From: Aculops lycopersici
Lineage: Eukaryota; Arthropoda; Arachnida; Trombidiformes; Eriophyidae
Direction of reading: 5' to 3'
Assembly (NCBI GenBank): GCA_015350385.1
Contig: WNKI01000001.1
Location: forward strand, 9,355,118 to 9,419,117
DNA length: 64,000 nt
The notes under the pieces: generated by a model
The model's database searches: none
What the model saw: the letters and a program-made list of their open reading frames with translations, nothing else
What the model was told of the DNA's origin: nothing
Program-made: the position numbers and the translations under genes
Part shown: piece by piece, positions 42,697 to 54,700 of the stretch
How the letters are laid out: each line of letters begins with the position of its first letter
Position numbering within the stretch: the stretch's first letter is position 1

Positions 42697-42728
42697 TTGT
42701 TGTGGCCGCAACATTGCGGCCACAACAA
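42697..42728. repeat. 32-bp near-perfect palindrome
   Basis: The arms TTGTTGTGGCCGCAA (42697-42711) and its reverse complement (42714-42728) are separated by only two bases. All 15 pairs match. Confidence 0.85.
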
Positions 42729-43732
42729 CAAACTACATTTATAATTGCCATTTGCGGTTTCCCTCTTATTGTCTAGCAGTCGTTCAGGCAACGACTATGG
42801 GAGTTTAGTCAGCTATCACTACAACTGTCTGACTACGACTGTGACTGTGGGCGACGCCGCCGACACCGACGTCGATGATATTATTCAATGGACTTCAGCT
42901 TACGTTTGCCAGCGTGATCAAGTCGAACGAGCCGATGATCCGTCCACATGAATGCATAAAATGAGTTGTTTCTCTCGACTTCTCGTGCCTCTGGTCGTTG
43001 CTATTGTCGGCTAACGTTGGTTTAGTTTTCCAGTATTATAGTGGGAAGCAGAGAGAGACTCGCAAATGGGATCTTACTTACAATTGTCGCCAGTAGATCG
43101 GCCAGCCAAGGGAGCGAATCAAACACTTAACTCGGCCAGCTCATTAGGTGGCCCTCCAGTTGGCCGACCTACTCCAGAGCAACTAACTTGCTAGTGGTTA
43201 GTTTGCAACATCCGGTCCATAGTATTGCGCTTGTGTCCATAGTATTGCCGCCAGCCAGCGAGGGGATCCTTTATTGGATCCTCTCAGTGGTGGTGGCGCT
43301 CGTTTCTAACGTTGCGGTGATTGGTTCTGTCTCATCCCTGGAATTGCTTGCTCTCCATCGATTGTGCAACTCTAAAAGTAGGTAGCCGAGAGGGGAGGGG
43401 GGCGAGAGAAGAAGAATAAGATTCATGGCTCCTAGTGGTTTGCGCTGTATTCAAACCAGAACTAGATGCTCGCATCGCCCCGAGCTACAGGAAGGATCTG
43501 CGCTAACGGCTTTGCTTGGGTCTAGATTGAGCCAACCAGTCTAATGGACGCACCACCGACCGACAACCGGACGGCTCAACGAGAGTAGACTGCGAGACCG
43601 ACGGGACGACGAAATTGGACGGTCGCGTTGGGTAGGCGGTGGCCAGTTAATCGCAACGGCAAAGCCACCTTAATCATTGGCCATCCGGATGCTCGACTCT
43701 CTTTCTGCCCTCGGGTTTCTTCGACCGAATCG

Positions 43733-43870
43733 ATGGCTCCAAAGTACAACCGGGTGACTTCCAATCCCAATTCTGGAGGCAACAATGACAATCCAGACAT
43801 CCGCTCGATTCCCTCGGGTGCAATGGGGAATTTTGCCTACCTTAACAACAAGTCAACTTGTGAGAGTTGA
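43733..43870 (+). CDS. Weak candidate small ORF (45 codons)
   Basis: From ATG at 43733 the frame reads MAPKYNRVTSNPNSGGNN, then Asp/Pro/Ser-rich, to TGA at 43870. Its composition (Asn/Ser/Pro, no forced low complexity) is slightly more protein-like than its surroundings, and a CAG|GTGAGC donor lies 41 bases downstream. There is no homology I recognise; most likely it is part of a non-coding exon or chance. Confidence 0.12.
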   Translation: MAPKYNRVTSNPNSGGNNDNPDIRSIPSGAMGNFAYLNNKSTCES

Positions 43871-44640
43871 GGAAACCACTGGCCATCCAGGACAACCGCC
43901 ACGATCCACAGGTGAGCCGATCTTGGCGACACAAGAAGCTGATTGATATCTCAAGGCCACAACCAAATGGGTGAACGAGCGGAACCAATACGGACGGGTC
44001 ATATATAGAGCTGGTCCGGCCAAATGAATGACGTCATAATTTGGCAGCCACCCGATGATCTGGTGGGAAAGTGCGAGCAGCTGATTGGCGGCGGTGTTGC
44101 TGTCGGCGTGTGTGTCGCCACTAGCCCCGAGCAACGCAAGTGTAGCTCTTGTCACCTCTAGTCTCTGGCGTCAAAGTTGACGATCGCGATGGAGACGGCC
44201 GAGCCATTGGTCAGTCGAGTGGCTAGCTTTCAGTCGGAGGTTATGCCAATCGTCGCATAGCTGGCGGCCATGGATTCTCTGGAGCTCGGCGGTTGCTGGC
44301 GCGAGTGATCGAGAAAGGGAGTAGATGCGAGGCGATGGGTCGTATTGATGAGCCCGATCCATAGCCGCAACGAGAGAGAGAGAGAGGCAAAGCCAAATCC
44401 TCGACCGCAAGGGAGTTAGCAGGAAGCGGATTAGCCCCAATGGCGCGGAAATGGTTGGCGCGAGAAAATTATGTAACAAATTGGGGCTACGTCTCGCTGA
44501 GTGTAGTTCAGTTTGGTTTAGTTTGCATATAACAACAAAAACAACCACCTCGAGTAGATTGTTACATAATATGCTAACCAGCGCAATATAACGTGACGTC
44601 GAGTTGCCTGGCGTTTTATTGCGCCAGCTCCGTAAGTCGG

Positions 44641-44660
44641 CCAACCAACCAACCAACCAA
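44641..44660. repeat. (CCAA)5 repeat followed by a C10 run at 44682
   Basis: There are five exact CCAA units. A run of ten C begins 22 bases later. Confidence 0.85.
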
Positions 44661-47600
44661 AAGATGCACTTACAACTGGCGCCCCCCCCCCAAAAACTCC
44701 AGTGAGCCACATGGGACAAGACAGGTGTTTTTATCGCTTCTTGTTCATATCACTTACTTTGCAAATAGCTCCTCTACTCTTCGGTTTAACATTTACAATG
44801 CGGATCCCGACCAACGGGAATCTGGAGGATTTGGCGCAAATCATTGGGCGAAAGCAAACGTTGAACGCTTGCGAGATGAGAGCTAACCGATCAGCTAGCT
44901 AGGCGGCCCACTGGTTCCCTCTTTTTCCGGGTGACATTTTAGTTGGAGTTGTAGCGGCGGCGGCGGCCTCAAAGAGTCACCGCAAATTCTGGCCACCGGA
45001 AGTCACTTGTCGCCTAATGGTTGCGTCAGCGTCGCAAATGTTTACACTCTAACTCTCCCGTGTTATTCTATGCACAATGCAGCAAGTTTAGCGGCAAATC
45101 TGCGCAAGTAAATCACCAAAACTGCGGCGGCTTCGCTCGCAACTCGTGGAACGCGAAAGATGCTGCTGCTGCTGCAATGCAATTTGTTCTTGTTGTTAGG
45201 TTCACCTTTTGCTACGTTAAACCCACGTTGAGTTTTTGGCCAACCAAACACTCGAATTGCCCACTTGAGTGGATCCGGCGGCCAGCTTAGCTCAGCTGAT
45301 CGGTCGGCCGTCGTCCCTATTGGTTGCGATTTCTGTGGTGCAGGTGAAAAGGCGGCGGTGGCGGCGAGGGCGCTGAGTGGCAAGGACAGCATGCTAGCAA
45401 AAGCGATTATGGAGTAAAAATTGGGACCAGCGTAGATTAGTTGTTGCGACTTAATGCTCGCGAGAGTCTTAGTGAGAGTTTTGTTGTTGGTGTTGTTGTT
45501 GTGGGTTAAAACGACAAGTCAGCGCTTTAACTCCATTAACCTGCCAAGCTAGCGGAAACGACAAGTGATCACATCGACGACGACGACTATCACGTCGAGA
45601 CCTTGAGCTTGATCAATGGGATTCAGTGCCACTGGCGACAATTTGCTCTCGTTACCCTCTAGCAATCCCATTGCTCCTGCTGCCTGGAGCCGAATTCTTC
45701 TAACATGATTCAGCTTTAGCTGCTCGATAGGTGAGAGAGGGCCACTAACACTTTTGCTCTCAGGGGTTTTGTAGAGAGCCGAAGCGCTCAAATGAAAGGA
45801 GTGATCCATCTCATGGGCAGTCAATTGGCTTTATGCTCGATGATGACAAGTAATAGCAATAGTAATTGTAATAATAGAAACACGAGCTAGAAGAAGCTCC
45901 TAGGTGATCAACGCAAAGGCACAAGTTTATTTTGTTATCAGTCGATCTGTCATTGAGTCGGGAGGTGGGATTTTAAAGTTGTGATTGATTTAATATATTT
46001 ATATATATATATAATTGGCCATGCGATATTTCTGGTTTTATCCCTATACTAGTCTAGTTGTGGGCCAGGTAATTGGTGTTGTTCTTGCTGTTAGACGCCA
46101 AGTTGACACTTTCGCTCGTTCGCTCGACTAGATGGCTCGTTAGCTTTGCAAACAAGTGGCCGCTGTGCTCACCTGTGCCAGCGGCCCGCGACCTCACAGG
46201 TGGTGGCAGCGCGCTGACACTTTATGACAAGTGAGATAACAACAACGACAGCAACTACTACAACAATGCGTCGCTTTAAACAACTAATTGCTCTCACTCT
46301 CTCCTCTCCTCTCCTTTCAGCTGCACCTTCAGTCCAACTTTAAGCTAAGTGAGTGTCTTTTCATTCGCTCTCCTCGGAGTTTGGTTTGTCTCGACTTGAA
46401 ATCGACTGTTTATCCAAAGTGAGCTCGACAGCGACGACGACTCGATGGCCACTGGAAGAGTTCAGCTTTTCGCTCGATTGACTCCCGAGTATATCTCCTA
46501 CTTGCAGTTGCCCCGAGAGAAGCGGTGGAAAATCGACTTTCCCTCTCTCTATTAGGAGTGACAACAACAGCAACAACAGGTAGCTGCTGGCTTGCTGAGT
46601 GACTGGCCTTCCACTTACCTGCTAACAAGTGGGAGAAACAATCTCGGAAGGTGCCGGTCGAAGCGGCGGCCAGCTTTGCTTTTTTAGATGGAATATCCCT
46701 TCTCATTCCAGTTCCATCCTCTTGGCTGCCCGACAGTCGCCACTATTACCGCCGCCACCAGTTGGCCAATCAGCCAGACAGCTAGCTGAATATCCGAATC
46801 TCGGGGTTCGCTCGCTAGCTTGCCGAACAAACACTACGTTGGACAGGTAAAGGTAGCTGTAGTGTATCATTAGCTCAGGTGACGGTTGTCGTTTGAGTTT
46901 CCTGATGTTCCGACTAAACTCTCCAACCTGCAAAGCTAACAAGCTAACTATGACTAACAACAAATTTTCCGAATAGTCGAAACTTCGACAAGGTAATTGG
47001 ATTTCCATGGAGAAGTTTCACTTTTTCTCAACTCTCGTTACAAAAGCATTAGGGATGAACATAAATTTAAATGGTTCGGGTTGGCCGCCGTTTTTAGACC
47101 TGAATGTCCGCAAAGCAGCCAGAGTAGCGGCAACAGGAACAAGCTAAACAATTGCCGCCTCTCTCGATTTAACATAAAATTACACACAAAGCATCGTTGT
47201 CGTTTTGGTCTCTGTTACTTTACATAAGAGAATTTCGTTTCATAACAAGAGCATACGGCTCTTCCAATTCTCTCAATTTGCCTCATGTCAGCTGACTAAC
47301 GGCAATCTTAATTCGAGCCACTTGATGCCTGCCAGCGATTGGCAAGCTCGTTGTTGCTAGCGATTGAAAGCGAGAAAAAAACGACCATCATGGCACTCAT
47401 TGCATAGAACTTTTTCGCAACTCAAATGGCCATAGCAAAAGTTGGACTAACTTAATTTAACGTCCCAAACGAAAAGCGACACTTGAAATACAATTACTTA
47501 GAAGCAGCAGCAACAACAGATAGGGAGAAAGATGAGCTCGGCCGTTACGTCGACTTGCGGTTAGCTGAAATTAGATGTGAGCAAGCAAACAAGTGGTTGG

Positions 47601-50600
47601 CTTGACAAGACAGCCACTTGTTGTCGGTGCCTTATTGTACTTTGTGTAACTTGAACCGCCGCTGGCTCCAATTCACAAAACCACACGCTCAATCGACTGG
47701 TTCTTTGCAATAGCTGACATCACAACCATCAGAGCAACACCCAGAGCGACACACTGTCAAGGTTTTACTCAATTATGACTCAATGGGCGGCTTGTTTGTA
47801 GTATCACGTCTTTACGTGTTGCTAGCTATATTTTCTGCCTTAGAATCCTGTTGAGAAACCTACTAGAAAAGGAGAGCAGAGCGATACAAAGAAGGCCAAA
47901 GCAAATCAATAGCCGCGAGCCGGTGGAGGTTCAACACACGTTTTTCCTTTCAAAACCAAGAGTGAGGTAAAGATTGCAAATTAGAGCAAATTTATTGCTT
48001 GGAAGTGGCCAGCGCTCAATGTGAACATGGAAATTAGTTTTGATCACGCTGTCAGTCAGTCGGCCTCTTCTACTTGCTGACAACTGGACGGTGAGCTCGT
48101 GAAATTTGAGCTTGCTCTAGAAGCGGTGCGTGTTGAGCTAGATTCAACAGGTGCGCGTGCTGCCCAGCTCTGGTTCGAATCAACTAGACTAAACTTAGAA
48201 TTGAGCAGCCAGACTCGATGGCCTGTCAATGCAATTTGGTCATGTTCAATCTCATTGATGAACTCGTCAGTTTTTAGCTTTGTGATTTACCCTCTCGCTT
48301 GGTTTAGATTTTTGATTGGTTAGCCACAAGTTGGCGTCGCGCAATGGTAGCTCTATGATTGTATTTCGCGCCTTCTTCTCAAAAATACTACACTATTAAT
48401 ATAACAATAGTAATAGTGAGTTGCTATCAATAGCGACCAACTCGTATGGTTAAAAACACATACATAACAAAAATCCTTTCAATAACGTGGCACGCAAATG
48501 GAAGTTGCTCTTTGCAGTCAAGAAGCCAAAAGAGATAACAGGAAACATATAGCCATTTCGAGTCGGTGGCATCCACCACAATGAAAATCATTTACTAGTC
48601 AATCCACTGAACTACCTGAAGGTTAACCCCAAGAAAGAGAGATAGGCAAACAAACAAACGCACAACTCGAATCGCTTAGTGCTTTATGGTTGCTAAATGG
48701 AAATTCTAAAAACGAGCATTTGCTGGAGAGTTCTGAGAAATTTCCCGGTTGGTTATAGAGAATTTGCAGCACAGGTAACAACAGGTAGCAACGGCAACTA
48801 CCTGTGCGGCTGCACGAGATGGCTCAACAGCAAGTGGCCGCTTTGATCGCTTGGTTAGCTAACTCAGCGCTCATTCTTCACTATGAATTTTATCTCAAGA
48901 GTAGACGCAACAAGCCGACAACTTGTTGCGCGACTTGACTCCTACTGGCCACGTAAAAATACATCGCGAACTAGACGCGCTAATGATTGTGGCCGAAGTA
49001 ATGCAATAAGCGGCCAACTCGAGCTCAGTTATTGCGGCGCGCCAGTCAATGGGGCGGCGGTCTAGCCATCGGCGAGCATTACGTAAGAGCGCAGAATGAA
49101 GTCATCGATTGCTCGCAAACTTGAGTGTCTTGTGTTGTCTTGTTGGTGGCTCCTCTAGCCGATTGGCTGGCTGACTGATTGACTGGATGGCTGGCTACAG
49201 CTACCTGTTGGCTGTTGCAAGATAGGCGGCAACTAAACTCAACGAAGCAAGTGAAAGCGAGACTGGCAGCGGTAGCGGCAACAAGTGTCGCTTCCTTGAG
49301 CCGAGCAAGTGGCAACTCGAGCTGCCGCTTACTTTGCTTAGCTCTCAGGAGCGCAAGTGTTGGAGTGCGGAAAAGAGTAAGAGAGGGAGAGAAAGAGCAA
49401 CACTATTTGGCGATGTGGCTGCCAGTGTTGCTGTCGTCAATGTTGTAGCTTCTCAAATTTTAGCTGCAACTAAAGTGGATTGCAAACTAAAAGAGTTGGC
49501 AAGCGGGAAGAGGAACTGCCAGTTTTAGTTGCGCCAGTTAGACTTTTGGGCGCGCGAGGTGTTGGATTTGGCAGGTAGATTTGCAAAGAGAAATCAATCT
49601 CATCTTGTCGGTTTGCTCGTTCTAGTCAACACTTCACAGTTATCTACATTCATACGTTTCCCGCCGCGAAGTGCGCGTAACTCGAGCCCATTACCACAAC
49701 AACCACCACCACCACAGGTGCTACCGCTAAATGTCGCGTGTTTGCGTTTAGAGTCCAGCTTCCTGTTGATAAGAGCCACGGCGAGAGCAGGAGAGAAAGT
49801 GACTAGAGCGTAGAGTTGCAATAGAGAGCAACAGATATATAGATAGCAGTGTTAACAATAACAAGTGTCACCACTCTGATTAGCTACCTTGGCGTCCCCA
49901 TTAATGCGGCCGCCATTTTCATTTGTTGTAGCTGTTGCTGCTGCTACTGCTTGTCGCTGATTGTGGTGTTGGTGGCATGAGTCAACCGAGCGCACGAGTT
50001 GAGAGCAGATTATACACATTCAAATTAGCAGCAAGAGGCGCAAAAGTGAGAGGAGAAGACTAACAAGACTTCCAACCAACTGTTGAGCATTGAGACTTGA
50101 GAGAGGGGCAAATCTCAAAGTTAAATGTTGAAAGAGAGAGAGAGTTTAGAGTTGGGATTCTCACGCACCCTGCAAAGTCAAGTTCAGTAATCATTGTCAT
50201 CGTCGTCACTGTCACTGTTAGCGTCGACGTCGTAATCGTAATCGTGGTTGTCGTATCATTGGAAGGCAAATTGAAAAGTCGCAAAGATTTGGAAAATAGA
50301 GGTAGAAAAGAAGGCGAAGAGAAGGGAGATGCAAGCGATAGGAAGTCGTGGGTAATTATTGGACGAGTTGAAGTTTTTAGTTTGCGAGAGAAAGGAAGTG
50401 AAAAACCACTGAGTCTAGCCGCAAGTGTTCCAAGAATTTAGCTAACAACAAGACGCAACTGAAAGGCAACAGGTGGCTGGCGGCCAGAGAGTCTAGCACG
50501 AGACTTTGGGATAGCACACAAACACAGACACAAGCGCGCACAACAACAACCTGTTGCCTGTGATACTTAAGTTGACTTGCCTCGCAGCGGATCATTCAAA

Positions 50601-50899
50601 GTAGAGAGGTGAGCTTATGGCATTTCAATTGGATTGGAGTGAGGCAGGGTATTAGCAAGACGAGAGAAATAGAATCATCATAAAGATTACAGGTGCCGAC
50701 TGCATCGCGATTGATGGTTAGTCGCCGAGTGTTGTGAGCATCAATTAAGCTCGATTAGTTCAAGTTCAACTTGGAGTTGTTGTTGACTGGTGGCTGTTAC
50801 GCAATTGCAATTTACAAGCGGAAATTGAGCAGCTGCATCGAGTTTAGCCGAGGGGAGAGGGTGGCTCAAGGTCAGAGAGAATAGTAAATAGTGTAGAGT

Positions 50900-50931
50900 G
50901 GAGAGGAGAGGAGAGGAGAGGAGAGGAGAGA
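50900..50931. repeat. (GGAGA)n pentamer array
   Basis: About six exact GAGAG/GGAGA units. Confidence 0.9.
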
Positions 50932-51450
50932 TTACATACTTTAGATTGGAAAATCTCTTTCTCGTCATCAGCAAACCAAATCACAATTGAAATCACAACA
51001 ACAGTAATATTCCAAAAGGAGGAAAAAGAACAACCGAACCAATAGGAAGAGAGCGATAAAGTGTCGCGGCAACTACAACAGCAAACAAGTGAGGCAATCA
51101 AGTGGAGTGGTCGAGTTTCTGTGGGCAGCGGCAGAAAATATATGGCGCCGATTGAGTGGCGCTTTCTACATTTAAATCCAAGCTAAATTTGCCAACAGGA
51201 AATGAGTTGTGAGCGAACGAGCCGACGTAGAATCACTAAAGCTTGACAAAGAGGGAAAGAAAGATTGAGCCGACCACTTGTTGCATTGGGTTTCGCTCGG
51301 ATTCGAGGTGTGCGCTTGAAAAAAGGCACCACCACACACAAACACAATAGCTAGTTTGCAGTGGCGCGGCCGCAAAGTTCAATTGGCCGATTGCGCGGCA
51401 GTGGTGGCCACCACTTATCAGCTGGCCGAACTTGAAACGAGTATTTGACT

Positions 51451-51480
51451 ATATCTAATCGCGCGGCAGCGATTAGATAT
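51451..51480. repeat. Perfect 12-bp inverted repeat next to an (AT)n run
   Basis: ATATCTAATCGC (51451-51462) and its exact reverse complement (51469-51480) enclose GCGGCA. The right arm runs straight into an AT dinucleotide tract ending near 51494. It lies about 200 bases before the splice acceptor at 51679. Confidence 0.85.
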
Positions 51481-51713
51481 ATATATATATATAATATTTA
51501 AACGCTTACCAATTTCCGGTTCACTTCTGTGGTCTCGGAGGCGGCGATAGCGGCAGCAGCAATAGTTTGCCTGTCTATTCTATTTGAAAACGAACAAGAG
51601 TTTAGTTTGAAAGCCGAAAAGTATAAAGTTACAAATAACGCCAAGATTATTTTGCCGTTGTTGCATTTTTCTGTAACAGTGCCAATGCAACAATACAAGT
51701 GACTGCAAGCAAG

Positions 51714-54700
51714 ATGCAGACTGAAACTACCGAGTTGCCAATCAAAGTTGCGAGCATTGAGCATCGAACTGTCAAGGTTAGTGGTCAGTCTAAAGAGAGG
51801 AAATTATCGAGACTATTACTAGAGAAACAGTTGGACTTGCTACGAAAGCCGCAAAGGTTTAACTCCTCGTCTACCAGTGAGCAGTCAGCTGAGGGGACAG
51901 ACCACGGTCGTGGTAGTCATAATGGTAACAAGAAGCTAGAAATTTCAACTATCACAACAACAAAAGCGCCGCCACAGCGTCACCTGCTAAAGCGCGCAGC
52001 GATCAAGTTACCACCGGAAGCCGCATTATCAGGTGGTCATGGTGACGCAACTGAACAGCGGCCGAACATTGGGAGCAGCGGCTCGGTGGTGATTCGAATG
52101 CCGCGAAGTCAGTGGCCAAAATCGCTGGCACAAAGTCATCAGCCAACAACATTGAGTTTGGTTTCAGGTAACTTGGAGATCTCGAAGCCGCCAACATCAG
52201 CAGTCAGTGCTACGAGTCAATTAGCATCCAGCAGTTCAAATAATAATGCCGAAACAAACTTCACCGAAAACAGTAATAGCGACGGTAAGAGTAATAGCAA
52301 CATTAGGAATAACAAGACAACAAGTGATACAATAGCAACAATAACAAAAAATAGAGGCCAAAATAATTTACATCAAAAACAAAGGGCGACAACCAAGAGT
52401 CCGCTTGTGCATACTGATCACCTGCCTGCCAGCTCCAAGTTACTCTACGTTTCCTATCCATCTTCTGATCAGAAGCCAAATTCAATATTGTCAGCCAAAT
52501 ACCAGCAAGAGATTGATCGATTTGACCAAATGGAAGCGCAACAACAGCAACAAGTGGCCGCCATGGTTGCCCAACTTGATATAATCGATCTCGAGGTGAC
52601 CAAGTCGAGCGCTGAGCTCACTTGGAATCTTTCGATGCTGCCCACCAATGGGCCAGTTTCTAATCAACTTCCGGTTGCATCGGCCTCCAAACAGTCAGTC
52701 AATGTTCGTTCGCCAAGCGAGTCCGCAAGTCAGCAGGACTCGTTGCTTTCTCGTAGAGAGGAGCAATTTGGTGAGAGGGTTTTGGTCAAGAGAGATACGA
52801 TTAGAGTGACGCCAACTTTAGTGGAACGAGGCAAACTTAGGAGGCCAGCAAAAAGAGAGGGGCGAAAGAATGAAGATCAAGATCAAGATGAAAATAATAA
52901 TGATAACAATGATGATGCCAATAATCAGCGCGACGACGAAGCACTGCAACAAACAAGAAGAGTGAGACACAAAAACCATGAGCATTTGCTTGAGCCAATA
53001 GTGGATAGTAGAGAAGAGGAGGACTCCTCGGCTGAATATGATCCGGTGGTTGCAACTACAACCTCAACAACATCAACTACCACCACTACATCAAAACCGC
53101 TGCGCCGGAGGCCAGCGAAGTCGAGAGTTGAACTTGTTAGTGTGATGCAACTGGACAACGATTCGGATTCGCCCTCAAGCGCGTCGGACGCGCCACCGGA
53201 AGTTCCAGGTAACGAGCCCGAGCTAGTGCGCAAAATTTCTCCACCTCCAGTTGGCCACTCGACTAATCCAAAGCCAATGACATTGGGCGAGCGATCGCAT
53301 ATGAGCAGAGTGCAGCCTCTTCCTTCTCATGGACCAAGCAGAAGGCCGCCGATGCGAGCTTCGCCTGCGCCCATAACGCAAGCCAACAATCTCAGCAGCT
53401 CGACCATTTCCTCCACCGAAGAGCCTGAGCCTAGGCTTCCAGCTAACCGACATCATCATGATGAAATGAACATTCCTCAGGTGGTTCCGAGCAAAAGACC
53501 TGCGCCAAGAGCGAGACAATTAGCTGCCCATATTCCTGCGACGAGTAGCGAGAGATCGAGTTCAGAGCCGCCAATGTTCAAACTGCCAAGTGTGCCATTG
53601 AATAGAATAGTGCCAACAATAACGAGCTCAGGCTCAACTATCACCGCTTCAGTGGTTAGCTCATCATCACTGTCATCACCTGAGAGGCCAAAATTAATCC
53701 GTGGAAAATCGAACCTCAATCCAGTTCAATCTCAACGTAACGGAAAGAGTGTCTTTGTTGACTCTAGCGTCCAACACTCGACAAGCACAACCTCAAGTAC
53801 AACAACCACGACAACTACAACTACCACTACCACCACGCCAGCTCCACAACCACCTGTAACTGAATTGCCGACCACACCAACAGAGACGATTAGCAAAACT
53901 CCGGCGACGCCAGTGACGGCCCCAGTTAGGACAACACCTGAAGTTGTATCAATCACTCATGTTACCACAACAACGGAGGCGCCAGTTGTTACAACTACAG
54001 CACCCCCAACAACAACACAACAACCAACCACAACAACAACACGACAACCAACCACAACAACAGAATCTCCGAGTACATCAACTAGACCACCAACAACCAC
54101 AGGGGCGCCAAGTTTTAAAACCACCAGCGACCTATTGCCTAATAGTGAGAAGCCAGTTAGCAGTGCAACTGCAACGGTGTCAACAACTACGACCACGACA
54201 TCTTCAACTTCCATTCCAAATACCACGAGCAACAATAGCCGCCAATTGAACATGCTGTCCTCACAAATGGTTACCAAGTCGTCGCTTCAAACTGCACCTC
54301 CAGATTTTTCCACAACCTCAACCTCAAATCGACCACCGAGAGCGGAGACTCTATCGCCATTGGCAAGTTTACCCGATGAGCAACCACAAGAGAAGGTAAG
54401 GAAGTCCAAGTGGTTGGTTAGAATGAGAAAATTTGCTTCAAATGAAGTGGACATTGTGAGAGTTGTGATAAACAATCTTGATGGCATTCCAATGTCTCCA
54501 AATCCAGCTCATGAGCGAAAGATTTTGTTTGAAAATTTGGATCCAGCGAGCGCCTACGAAATCTGCGTCGAGTCGGCGAGTCCCAATCAACAAGTGGCCG
54601 ACAAGCACCAGATTCTAAATGCCAATCATTTTCTCAAGTGCCACGATACATCTGATGTAAATCTAGCAGAGGAATCTAGTAGCCAAGAGTCTCCTCCTTT

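Larger units (their letters stand above)
33800..51679. other. About 18 kb of apparently non-coding DNA
   Basis: None of the many short frames here has a domain, signal peptide or protein-like composition I would defend. The stretch is rich in microsatellites, C/T-rich and GA-rich tracts, and short inverted repeats, listed separately. It may hold untranslated 5' exons of the gene at 51714: several ends resemble donors, for example GTAAGT at 35573 and GTGAGC at 43912. It may also hold enhancers of the homeobox gene. No tRNA or other RNA gene was recognised. Confidence 0.5.

Noticed and set aside
48160..48185. GGTTCGAATC resembling a tRNA T-loop
   Set aside because: The B-box needs CC after GGTTCGANT; here it is CA, and no acceptor stem or anticodon arm can be drawn.
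53780..54277. Val-rich minus-strand frames over the Thr-rich block of the FN3 protein
   Set aside because: They are the reverse reading of ACA/ACC/ACT Thr codons (GTT/GGT/TGT).
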